A stretch of 64,000 nt of DNA, taken from positions 122,200-186,199 of the forward strand of contig JAWKLG010000012.1 of the NCBI GenBank assembly GCA_041392845.1, written 5' to 3'. This stretch comes from JAGQWW01 sp041392845. Its GTDB lineage: Bacteria; Bacteroidota; Bacteroidia; Chitinophagales; Saprospiraceae. Position numbers and translations under genes: made by a program. Below the pieces are notes generated by a model. The model saw only the letters and a list, made by a program, of their open reading frames with translations, made no database searches and was not told where the DNA came from. Below, piece by piece: positions 16,366-23,966 of the stretch. The first letter of the stretch is position 1. Each line of letters starts with the position of its first letter.

Positions 16366-17388
16366 TTGCTCCCCTTAAATTCTTTTAAATTGAAACGGCT
16401 ATTTTCATTGCGTTTGTTTTCTTTGGCTATCATGGTTTACATGTTGGTAGCCTTTCTCTGGTGGGCTTATTTACTAGCCCAAAAGAACCAGCTGTTATTA
16501 AATACGCAAATAGAATTACTTCGGGTTCAGTACGATAGTGCAGGAACTAATGAAATGGTTGCTTTGGAAAATACTGATGCCTACAAGGCTGTGGTGGCTG
16601 AAAACAGGAGGCAGCATAAAATGATTTTGGGAGAAGGGGCAGTATTTTCCTGTACGCTCTTACTCGGGCTCTGGCTTATTCATCGAAGTTATCGAAGAGA
16701 AATGAGTGCAGCGAGGCAACAAAGCAACTTTCTCCTTTCCATTACCCATGAGTTAAAGTCGCCAATCGCCTCCATTCGTTTGGTTTTGGAAACATTATTA
16801 AAAAGAGAATTGAATCCGGAACAGTCAAAAAGATTGTCGACAAATGCCCTTAAGGAAACCAATCGTTTGAATGAACTTGTGAATGATTTGCTTTTTTCTG
16901 CAAAGCTTGAAAAAGCCTATAAACCAGATATCGAAAGACTGGATCTGAGTTTACTTTTTAATAGAATTTTACAGGATGTCAAATCGATTCATCCGGAAGT
17001 GGAATTTTCTTTCTCAATTGAAGATAACTTGCCTGAAATAAATGGCGACAGGCAGGCACTTACCTCCGTTTTTTCAAACCTTATCGAAAATGGGATTAAG
17101 TATAACTTTTCCAACGAAAAAAAAATAGGTTTGAAAGTCCAGTCTTTGGATAAAAGGATCGAAATCGATCTTGCGGACAATGGAAGCGGAATTCCATTAG
17201 AAGAACAAAAGAAAATTTTTAAAAAGTTTTACCGGGTAGGAAACGAAGATACCAGAAAAGCAAAAGGCACAGGGCTCGGTTTGTATATTGTTAAAGAAAT
17301 TGTGAAAGCGCATAAAGGTCAAATACAGGTTGGAAGAAATCATCCAAAGGGTTCTATTTTTAAAATAATTTTACCTTTAAACCACTAA
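16366..17388 (+). CDS. Orphan membrane sensor histidine kinase
   Basis: About 340 residues. Two TM helices (LFSLAIMVYMLVAFLWWAYLL and AVFSCTLLLGLWLI) flank a short periplasmic loop of about 60 residues. The dimerisation box has His in SITHELKSPIASIR, and the ATPase domain has an N box (NLIENGIKY), G1 (DNGSGIP), F box (FKKFYR) and G2 (GTGLGLYIV). The kinase core is complete, but no response regulator is adjacent; cdsA follows after 12 bp. No ATG fits: TTG at 16366 or TTG at 16390 keeps the first helix, whereas ATG at 16432 would cut into it. The true start is uncertain. Confidence 0.8.
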   Translation: MLPLNSFKLKRLFSLRLFSLAIMVYMLVAFLWWAYLLAQKNQLLLNTQIELLRVQYDSAGTNEMVALENTDAYKAVVAENRRQHKMILGEGAVFSCTLLLGLWLIHRSYRREMSAARQQSNFLLSITHELKSPIASIRLVLETLLKRELNPEQSKRLSTNALKETNRLNELVNDLLFSAKLEKAYKPDIERLDLSLLFNRILQDVKSIHPEVEFSFSIEDNLPEINGDRQALTSVFSNLIENGIKYNFSNEKKIGLKVQSLDKRIEIDLADNGSGIPLEEQKKIFKKFYRVGNEDTRKAKGTGLGLYIVKEIVKAHKGQIQVGRNHPKGSIFKIILPLNH

Positions 17389-17400
17389 TAAAACCCATTC

Positions 17401-18240
17401 ATGAATAGCTTCTATACCAGGCTGTGGACAGGATTGATTTTTGTGGCATTGATAATTGCTTGTATCTACGTGAGCGTCTGGTCTTTTGTCATTCTTTTAT
17501 TTTTTTTAAACACAGCTTGCCTTTGGGAGTTTTTCGGCTTGATTTTAAAATCTGAAAAAGCCCGATTTTCATTTCTGAAAATCATTGGACTCCTACTTGG
17601 AACCGGAGTCCTGCTAATAGGCCTGCTATCCATCATGGATCAATTGCAGTTTGACCAGATTCCTTTTATTGCAGGTTTGATAACCATCGGAGCATTTTCC
17701 TTATTCATTGTTGAATTGTATGCGGGATCTTCCAGACCCTTTGAAAATGTAGCGGTCATTATAGTCGGTTGGTTCTATATAACCGTGCCTTTGATTTTCC
17801 TAATCAAAATAGCCTTTTCAACTGGAGAATATCTCCCCAATCTCGTTATGGCTTTATTTATACTAACCTGGGCCAATGATACCTTTGCCTACCTGGTTGG
17901 GTCTAAAATTGGTAAAAACAAACTTTTTGCAAGAATATCACCCGGCAAAACCTGGGAAGGTACCATAGGGGGAGGCATTTTTACTTTGCTTTTTTCTCTA
18001 TTAATGGCCTGGTGGATTCCTCACCTTAATTATATACCCGCTCTCGCCATTGGTGCAACGATCGTAATCTTTGGCACTCTGGGCGACCTGGTCGAATCAA
18101 TGCTCAAGAGGAGTACCGGAGTGAAAGACTCCGGTAAATTGCTTCCGGGACATGGTGGCGTCCTGGATCGATTCGATGGGTTCCTTTTTATGTTGCCTTT
18201 TGCAGGTACCGTTTGGTTATTACTTCAAATGGTATTTTAA
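17401..18240 (+). CDS. cdsA: Phosphatidate cytidylyltransferase
   Basis: This 279-residue polytopic membrane protein makes CDP-diacylglycerol from phosphatidic acid and CTP, the branch point for phospholipid synthesis. The C-terminal family signature is complete: GDLVESMLKRSTGVKDSG followed by LLPGHGGVLDRFDG, with the acidic and His/Gly residues used for Mg and CTP binding. About seven to eight hydrophobic helices precede it, and TWANDTFAYLVG and SPGKTWEGTIGG are further family blocks. It probably shares a transcript with the kinase upstream (12-bp gap). Its stop overlaps the stop of the convergent DUF5686 gene by 4 bp. Confidence 0.93.
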   Translation: MNSFYTRLWTGLIFVALIIACIYVSVWSFVILLFFLNTACLWEFFGLILKSEKARFSFLKIIGLLLGTGVLLIGLLSIMDQLQFDQIPFIAGLITIGAFSLFIVELYAGSSRPFENVAVIIVGWFYITVPLIFLIKIAFSTGEYLPNLVMALFILTWANDTFAYLVGSKIGKNKLFARISPGKTWEGTIGGGIFTLLFSLLMAWWIPHLNYIPALAIGATIVIFGTLGDLVESMLKRSTGVKDSGKLLPGHGGVLDRFDGFLFMLPFAGTVWLLLQMVF

Positions 18241-20888
18241 AAAGAAATACTAAACCCATCTCCATCAACTTCTGAATCCACATTGGTACCTATAGCACTG
18301 GAAATGCCAATGAAAACACCAAAATCAAGATATTTCCAATCTTGCGTCGCAACCGCTACTTCTATTCTGAATATTTTATAAATATTGTCCAGGCCATATC
18401 CAATCTCCATGTAATTGTCTGATGAAGGAGTGGCTAGATAATGCACAAACAAATTCTCCTTTAATCCCAACATCCAAAAAAGAGGAATTCTTGTCAGGGC
18501 AAGATTTCTGAATTGGTTGTGAATGTGCCCGGAGAAATACTGATCCCTGGTTGAATATTGATAGTAAGGTAACATCAAAAATCCGCTAACTGGATCTCCC
18601 TTTGTGAGCCAGGTCTGATTACCACTAAAGTGTTTGTAATCAACAAAAGAGATGGGACCAATCCCATTAAATAAACCTCCTTCCAATTGGTAAGACAGCC
18701 TGTTGCCTCCTGCAAGACTTAGGTGTTGTTTTACACCTGCATAAAGATGGAGAAATTCAACATCTGAACCTTGGAAATCCGGAATGGCTCTTTCAAGACC
18801 AGCCCATAGTGCCGGGGAGGAATCCTCTATAGCCGATTTTACACCATTATTAACTTTGTATTTTAAAAATGGCATCCATTCTACCTCAAGTCCTACCTCG
18901 AAAAACTGGTGTTTGGGAAATATGGTAGAACGAGGTTCAACATTGTCAGGAAGATTTTCAGTAAATTCTCTGTTTTTCCAATTAATAAATGGTCTTGTCC
19001 TGGAATTAGGCAAGGTATATCGTTGGCTGTATTCACTTTTTAATTTGTAGGTAAAATTTCCTCCTAGTTGATGACTCCACTTTAAACCTCCATATTCCTT
19101 TTCAAATAATTTCATGAAATTTCTTTCCCACATAACTGTAAGAAAGGTATTGAAGGATTTTGGAATGGCACCTTCCTCATTGTATTGAGCGGTCATTCTT
19201 CCTCCTTCAAGCGTGAGTTTTTTTCTGTGGAATTTTTTTCCAAAGTCGGATTTTAAAAATACATTCCCTGACAGTATTCTGTCTCTGGCAAATGCAAACC
19301 TTGGTTGAATTCCCAATTTAACATTTGCATCCGGGCTATATCGGTGCTCATACGTAAGCGGGTAATTAAAAGCGAATCCTTCCACCGTATTAATCTCCAT
19401 GCTAGATAAAGGAGATGGAATTCTAAAGAAGTCATTAGAGTCCAGTCGATAAGTGTTGCCAGAGAGCAAATGGCCAAATCTGAAACCTGTTGCATCTCTT
19501 TCTGCTTTTGCTTCGCTGGAGTCTTTTTCTGTTTTTTCTACAATGGCAAGACTGTCCACTCTTTTGTAGGATTTTACCTCATAAGTGGTAAGTGGAATAG
19601 GCCGAATCTCCTCCCAATAAGTTGAATCACGGGTGTAAGCAGAACTGTCAATCTCTTGCGCATAATTGCTGACAACCTCAGGTTCTTCCATTTTTTTTCG
19701 ATCCTCCTTTTCATATTCCTTCATCAATTTACGTAAGTCCTTGCGGGTCAATTCTTCACCGCTTTCTAACTTTTCTTTGAGTGAACCATTGATGTTGGAG
19801 ACAGACTTTTCCTTGGATGCCGGTTTTTCAGGAATTTCTATGTTTTCATCAATCAATGTGAATTCGGCTTCCAGGTCAGGATTGATTTGTATGGAATAAT
19901 CATTCACAGTTGCCAGGTAATTGTATATGAAATCAAACCCAAAGAAAGAACCGGTAACTTCGAATTGATGATTTATGGGAAGCCAAACGCTTGGCATAAT
20001 AGGTTTGTAGACTTGTTTGACATTTACCTTGATGCCCAATTTATAAGTAAAAAGATCCAAACTATGAATAGCCCAGTCGTCTTCCACTATACTGATGAAT
20101 CCTTCAAATACACCTTCGCCTCTGGTACGTGGAGTCACTTTTATTTTATTGATTTCAGTATCGCCTTCAATATAACTGCCAATTAAATCAAATTTATAAA
20201 AGCCAAAAGCCCTTGGACTCAATGGAGATACTGTTTCTACCAATTCAGGTTCATAAAAACTACTTGTGATGTACATCATTGGACTGGTAGAATTGTCGTT
20301 TCCTTGTTTCCTGATTTTTTTAACCACTTCTTTATAGGTGTTTGGCCTTTGATATTCAATTTGGCTAACCGATTCGCCAAGAAAGGCAGTGGTTGAATCT
20401 ACTCCTTCTTTTTCAAGGAGTCTTTCTAAATAAAAAGGTGAGTCCAGCAAGCGTCCACTACCTTTCATGTAAACGGTAGCAGTATAATGATCCACTTGTT
20501 CTCTGTGATAACTTGCTTTTGCTATAGCTTTTCGAATGATGGTATAGGCAGGGTTTTCTCTTCCATCCGTAATCTCAACCGTATTCAATTCAAATGATTG
20601 AGGACTAAGCTGTACATCCACCTCCTTATAAATACCACCTACGGTAATTTTTTTTGTTTGACTAGTGTAACCCAGATACTGAAAAACTATGGTGTATTCA
20701 CCTGGTGCAAGGTTTATTTCATAATAGCCGTTTTCATTGCAAGCGGCTCCATTGCTGGTTTCTGCAATGTAGACAGTGGCAAACGGAAGTGCTTTTCCAT
20801 TCTCATCTTTAATAAAACCTTTAATGCCGGAAGCAAAAAGAGATTGGCTAAAAGAAAAAAGTAAGACAGGAAGTAACCATTTTGCCAT
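18237..20888 (-). CDS. DUF5686 / carboxypeptidase-regulatory-like outer-membrane protein
   Basis: This 883-residue protein has a signal peptide (MAKWLLPVLLFSFSQSLFAS). A CarboxypepD_reg-like domain follows at about residues 22-105 (IKGFIKDENGKALPFATVYI ... GEYTIVFQYLGYTS). The long remainder has the alternating aromatic strands of an outer-membrane beta barrel (SYQLEGGLFNG; GHIHNQFRNLALTRIP). A charged linker near 350-400 is rich in Glu and Lys. The layout matches the Bacteroidota DUF5686 family, whose molecular role is not settled. A good promoter inside a dyad lies just upstream. Confidence 0.85.
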   Translation of the reverse strand: MAKWLLPVLLFSFSQSLFASGIKGFIKDENGKALPFATVYIAETSNGAACNENGYYEINLAPGEYTIVFQYLGYTSQTKKITVGGIYKEVDVQLSPQSFELNTVEITDGRENPAYTIIRKAIAKASYHREQVDHYTATVYMKGSGRLLDSPFYLERLLEKEGVDSTTAFLGESVSQIEYQRPNTYKEVVKKIRKQGNDNSTSPMMYITSSFYEPELVETVSPLSPRAFGFYKFDLIGSYIEGDTEINKIKVTPRTRGEGVFEGFISIVEDDWAIHSLDLFTYKLGIKVNVKQVYKPIMPSVWLPINHQFEVTGSFFGFDFIYNYLATVNDYSIQINPDLEAEFTLIDENIEIPEKPASKEKSVSNINGSLKEKLESGEELTRKDLRKLMKEYEKEDRKKMEEPEVVSNYAQEIDSSAYTRDSTYWEEIRPIPLTTYEVKSYKRVDSLAIVEKTEKDSSEAKAERDATGFRFGHLLSGNTYRLDSNDFFRIPSPLSSMEINTVEGFAFNYPLTYEHRYSPDANVKLGIQPRFAFARDRILSGNVFLKSDFGKKFHRKKLTLEGGRMTAQYNEEGAIPKSFNTFLTVMWERNFMKLFEKEYGGLKWSHQLGGNFTYKLKSEYSQRYTLPNSRTRPFINWKNREFTENLPDNVEPRSTIFPKHQFFEVGLEVEWMPFLKYKVNNGVKSAIEDSSPALWAGLERAIPDFQGSDVEFLHLYAGVKQHLSLAGGNRLSYQLEGGLFNGIGPISFVDYKHFSGNQTWLTKGDPVSGFLMLPYYQYSTRDQYFSGHIHNQFRNLALTRIPLFWMLGLKENLFVHYLATPSSDNYMEIGYGLDNIYKIFRIEVAVATQDWKYLDFGVFIGISSAIGTNVDSEVDGDGFSISF

Positions 20889-20964
20889 AGCTGGAAGGAA
20901 TTAGGTTGGTATAGGTAATTGATTTCAAAAAATCAAAAGTAACCAACCTGATCCAGCTGGACAA
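20889..20964 (-). promoter_or_regulatory. Promoter of the DUF5686 gene embedded in nested inverted repeats
   Basis: On the minus strand TTG (20964-20962) is followed after 20 bp by TACTTTTG (20941-20934), which puts the transcript start near 20928. Three nested inverted repeats share nearly the same centre: GATTT/AAATC (20921-20925, 20930-20934), GGTTGG/CCAACC (20904-20909, 20943-20948) and AGCTGG/CCAGCT (20889-20894, 20953-20958). They straddle the start point, so they fit a DNA operator better than an RNA hairpin. Confidence 0.6.
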
Positions 20965-21028
20965 CATCAAAAAAGATAATTGGTCTATGAAATGCTTTGG
21001 TTTGGTAGAAAACGATGAAAAGTGCAGT

Positions 21029-21244
21029 TTAACGACCTTTCATTTTCTTTCTCATTTTTTTTGGAAATAGCTGAGATCTGCCTCCTCCTGATGGGAGGTT
21101 ACCTTTTTTATCGGGTTTTACGTGAGCCTCTTCGTTGATAGGGCAGCCTTCTTTTACCTTGCAAGATGTAGAAGTAGTTGCAAGACCGGCAAAAATTAAA
21201 AATATTCCAAAAATGAGAAATGAACGTTTGATCTTGAAAGACAT
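21029..21244 (-). CDS. Small putative lipoprotein with a basic C-terminus
   Basis: This 71-residue protein has an N-terminal hydrophobic signal (FLIFGIFLIFAGLATTSTSC) ending at a Cys that could be lipidated, although the lipobox is weak. The rest is polar and ends GRSQLFPKKMRKKMKGR. Short proteins with a Cys-Pro motif and a terminal LFPKKMRK-like tail recur in Bacteroidota, as far as I recall, with no assigned function. The start is 20 bp from a perfect -7 element (21272-21265), which supports expression of this small gene. Confidence 0.6.
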   Translation of the reverse strand: MSFKIKRSFLIFGIFLIFAGLATTSTSCKVKEGCPINEEAHVKPDKKGNLPSGGGRSQLFPKKMRKKMKGR

Positions 21245-21264
21245 ATGTATTTAAGTATTTGATT

Positions 21265-21272
21265 CAAAGGTA
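21265..21272 (-). promoter_or_regulatory. -7 element of the small lipoprotein gene
   Basis: TACCTTTG on the minus strand, 20 bp before the ATG, gives a very short leader. No clear TTG box is at -33. Confidence 0.5.
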
Positions 21273-21387
21273 TTAAAAAAATGATTTGCAGGTTGTTAAA
21301 CCAGGCTTAAACCATGGAATTAATAGTAGCGGTAGGCTGAAAAGCCTTAAAAATTAAGGGTTTTCAAGGATTTTTTGAAATATTTAT

Positions 21388-21417
21388 TTGGTAATGTGGA
21401 ATCTGAATCTAACTTTG
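21388..21417 (+). promoter_or_regulatory. Promoter of the HU gene
   Basis: TTG at 21388-21390, a 19-bp spacer and TAACTTTG at 21410-21417 match the Bacteroidota consensus exactly. The start point is expected near 21423, about 30 nt before the ATG. This suits a highly expressed gene. Confidence 0.75.
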
Positions 21418-21454
21418 CGCCGCTTTTATTTTTCTCATATTAAATTTTAATGAA

Positions 21455-21727
21455 ATGAATAAAGGAGATTTGATTAACAAAGTAGCAGAAGATGCAAACC
21501 TAACAAAAGCTCAAGCATCTGATGCAGTAAACGCAGTTATTGACGCAGTTTCCGGTGCATTGAAAGGTAACGATAAAGTAACCTTGATTGGATTTGGTAC
21601 TTTCTCAACTAGCGAGCGTCCAGCAAGAACCGGAAGGAACCCACAGACAGGTGCAACTATCAAAATTGCAGCTAAAACTAATGTGAAATTCAAAGCCGGA
21701 AAAGAATTGACTGATGCAGTTAACTAA
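21455..21727 (+). CDS. hup: HU family DNA-binding protein
   Basis: The 90 residues match the usual HU length. The N-terminal helices begin MNKGDLINKVAEDANLTKAQ, the central GFGTFST leads into the arm with RPARTGRNPQTG, and the ending KFKAGKELTDAVN is typical. HU is a histone-like homodimer that bends DNA and organises the nucleoid. It is monocistronic, with a consensus promoter upstream and a terminator downstream. Confidence 0.96.
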   Translation: MNKGDLINKVAEDANLTKAQASDAVNAVIDAVSGALKGNDKVTLIGFGTFSTSERPARTGRNPQTGATIKIAAKTNVKFKAGKELTDAVN

Positions 21728-21762
21728 TTTTTAGTTAATCTTCATGGACTTTTAAACAGTTA

Positions 21763-21810
21763 AGGGGGCAATCTGTGGAAAACATGGGTTGCCCTTTTCC
21801 TTTTTTAAAA
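21763..21810 (+). terminator. Intrinsic terminator of hup
   Basis: AAGGGGGCAA (21763-21772) pairs with TTGCCCTT (21789-21796), allowing a bulge, and a T-rich tract follows. Confidence 0.65.
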
Positions 21811-21821
21811 AAGTAAATTTC

Positions 21822-21829
21822 TACTTTTG
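21822..21829 (+). promoter_or_regulatory. -7 element of the transketolase operon
   Basis: TACTTTTG, followed by CCCCG, lies about 110 bp before the first ATG and just after the hup terminator. The -33 box is only T-rich. Confidence 0.45.
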
Positions 21830-21938
21830 CCCCGTTGACAAAATCACCTCTTTGCCCTAATCCATTTGAAATCATCCGGTCATCTAGTATGACTGAATAT
21901 TAATCGGTAAGCAAACAAATTTCTAATATCAATTTTTT

Positions 21939-22820
21939 ATGGCGGACATAAGCAAACTCGAAAGAATTGCTTCCCAGGTCAGACGAGATATCCTAAGGCA
22001 AACACATTATGCCTCATCAGGACATCCGGGTGGCTCCTTGGGTTGTACAGAATATTTTGTTTCTCTGTATTTTGATCTTATGGATTACAATGCAGATGAT
22101 TTTAAAATGGAAGGTAAAAATGAAGACCTCTTTTTTCTTTCCAATGGTCATATTTCACCGGTTTGGTATTCAGTACTGGCACATGCAGGCTTCTTTCCTG
22201 TAGAAGAATTGTCTACCTTCCGCAGACTTGATTCTCGTCTTCAGGGGCATCCGGCGACCATGGAAAATCTGCCTGGTATCCGAACTGCTTCCGGTTCTTT
22301 GGGGCAGGGAATTTCAGTAGCCATAGGGGCAGCTCTTTCTAAAAAATTGGAAGGGGATAATAAAACTGTTTTTTGTCTTACCGGCGATGGAGAATTGCAG
22401 GAGGGGCAGGTTTGGGAAGCTGCTTTGTTCGCACACCACCATAAAATCGACAACCTAATTGTCACGGTTGATTGGAATGGTCAACAAATTGACGGGCCAA
22501 CCAAAGAGGTGATGTCATTAGGTGACTTACCTGCTAAATGGGAATCTTTCGGCTGGGATGTTACCATTTTAGAAAATGGAAATGACATGGCTGCAGTGCA
22601 TCAAACATTAAAAGAAGCCAAAGGAAAAAACGGAAAAGGAAAACCACAGGTTATTTTGATGAAAACAGCAATGGGTAAAGGTGTCGACTTTATGGAAGGT
22701 ACGCATCATTGGCATGGTAAAGCTCCCAATGCTGAACAATTGGAAAATGCCTTGTCTCAATTAGAAGAAACATTGGGTGATTACCCATACAATCCTGAAT
22801 ATCATGCAGAACACGCTTGA
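21939..22820 (+). CDS. Transketolase, N-terminal (TPP-binding) subunit
   Basis: This 293-residue protein is the N-terminal half of a split transketolase. It shows the His of SSGHPGGSLG, the TPP/Mg-binding segment GDGELQEGQVWEA followed by TVDWNGQQIDG, and GSLGQGISVAIGAALS. In the pentose phosphate pathway, transketolase moves two-carbon units between sugar phosphates. The split form is common in Bacteroidota and archaea and needs the following gene product for a complete active site. Confidence 0.92.
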   Translation: MADISKLERIASQVRRDILRQTHYASSGHPGGSLGCTEYFVSLYFDLMDYNADDFKMEGKNEDLFFLSNGHISPVWYSVLAHAGFFPVEELSTFRRLDSRLQGHPATMENLPGIRTASGSLGQGISVAIGAALSKKLEGDNKTVFCLTGDGELQEGQVWEAALFAHHHKIDNLIVTVDWNGQQIDGPTKEVMSLGDLPAKWESFGWDVTILENGNDMAAVHQTLKEAKGKNGKGKPQVILMKTAMGKGVDFMEGTHHWHGKAPNAEQLENALSQLEETLGDYPYNPEYHAEHA

Positions 22821-22830
22821 ACATAAAACT

Positions 22831-23790
22831 ATGCTGGACAAATTTAAATCAACTGGAAAAAAAGCAACCCGGGATGGTTTTGGAGCGGGTTTACACGAAG
22901 TTGGAAAGAATAATGACAAGGTGGTTGCCTTATGCGCCGACCTTGTTGGTTCTCTCAAAATGGAAGACTTCATAGAAGATTTTCCTGAAAGATTTTTTCA
23001 ATGCGGCATTTCTGAAGCCAATATGATGGGAGTAGCGTCAGGTCTGGCTTCTTGCGGTCAAATTCCCTACACCGGAACTTTCGCCAACTTTTCCACCGGT
23101 AGGGTTTACGACCAAATCAGACAATCGATTGCCTACGCTGGAAAAAACGTAAAAATCTGTGCTTCACATGCAGGTTTGACGCTTGGAGAAGATGGAGCTA
23201 CCCATCAAATTCTGGAAGATATTGGATTGATGAAAATGTTGCCGGGTATGACGGTAATTAATCCATGCGATTACAACCAGACCAAAGCAGCAACCATTGC
23301 TATTGCAGAACACGAAGGACCGGTTTATTTGAGATTTGGTCGTCCGGGTTGGCCTGTTTTTATTCCAGAAGATATGCCTTTCGAAATCGGTAAGGCATTG
23401 CTTATGCAAGAGGGAACAGATGTAACCATCTTCGCTACAGGCCATTTGGTCTGGAAAGCGGTAGAAGCAACCAAAGCGCTGGAAGAACAAGGAATCAGTG
23501 TGGAACTGATTAATATTCATACCATCAAGCCTTTGGATGAGCAAGCAGTCATTGCATCTGCCAGAAAAACCGGTGCTGTGGTTAGTGCAGAAGAACACAA
23601 TCGCTTTGGTGGACTGGGAGAATCCATCGCTCAAACCTTAATGACCAATGCTCCATGTCCAATGGAATTCGTAGCAGTAAATGACAGCTTCGGTGAATCC
23701 GGTAAACCGGACGAATTATTGGATAAATATGGCTTAGGCTCAAATGATATCGTAGCAGCCGCTAAAAAGGCAATTGGCAGAAAAGCTTGA
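22831..23790 (+). CDS. Transketolase, C-terminal (pyrimidine-binding) subunit
   Basis: About 319 residues from the ATG at 22831, 10 bp after the previous stop. An in-frame ATG at 22804 would overlap the upstream gene by 17 bp and add nine unconvincing residues. The pyrimidine-binding domain (LVGSLKMEDF, FFQCGISEANMMGVASGLA) contains the Glu that activates TPP. The C-terminal transketolase domain runs from about residue 190 (GTDVTIFATGHLVWKAVEA ... SAEEHNRFGGLGE). It pairs with the upstream subunit to form the enzyme. Confidence 0.92.
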   Translation: MLDKFKSTGKKATRDGFGAGLHEVGKNNDKVVALCADLVGSLKMEDFIEDFPERFFQCGISEANMMGVASGLASCGQIPYTGTFANFSTGRVYDQIRQSIAYAGKNVKICASHAGLTLGEDGATHQILEDIGLMKMLPGMTVINPCDYNQTKAATIAIAEHEGPVYLRFGRPGWPVFIPEDMPFEIGKALLMQEGTDVTIFATGHLVWKAVEATKALEEQGISVELINIHTIKPLDEQAVIASARKTGAVVSAEEHNRFGGLGESIAQTLMTNAPCPMEFVAVNDSFGESGKPDELLDKYGLGSNDIVAAAKKAIGRKA

Positions 23791-23806
23791 TTGTATTCCT
23801 AATTTT

Positions 23807-23849
23807 GAATGGTTGAATTTTCCAATTTCTCTGGAAGTTTCAACCATTC
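23807..23849 (+). other. Long hairpin after the transketolase operon
   Basis: GAATGGTTGAA (23807-23817) pairs perfectly with TTCAACCATTC (23839-23849), and an inner TTCCA/TGGAA pair extends it. There is no T run, so it is either a transcript-stabilising 3' end or a weak terminator. Confidence 0.55.
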
Positions 23850-23900
23850 ATCCCTCGTATGCAGCTACTGATCCATTTTTCGAGTGAAGTAGGTCATAAT

Positions 23901-23933
23901 TTGATGGATTTTGGACATAAGTTATTATTTTGG
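23901..23933 (+). promoter_or_regulatory. Promoter-like element of the M16 protease gene
   Basis: TTG at 23901-23903, a 19-bp spacer and TATTATTTTGG (23923-23933), in which the TTTG lies one to two bases further than usual. Confidence 0.4.
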
Positions 23934-23966
23934 CAAAAATGAAATAACTAACCAAATCATCATTTT

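Noticed and set aside
22777..22830. Upstream starts for the transketolase C-terminal subunit
   Set aside because: They would overlap the N-terminal subunit gene and add residues with no family similarity; ATG 22831 is simpler.
23164..23634. 156-codon frame opposite the transketolase C-terminal gene
   Set aside because: Entirely within a strongly matched gene; the translation is Cys/Phe-rich and has no family features.
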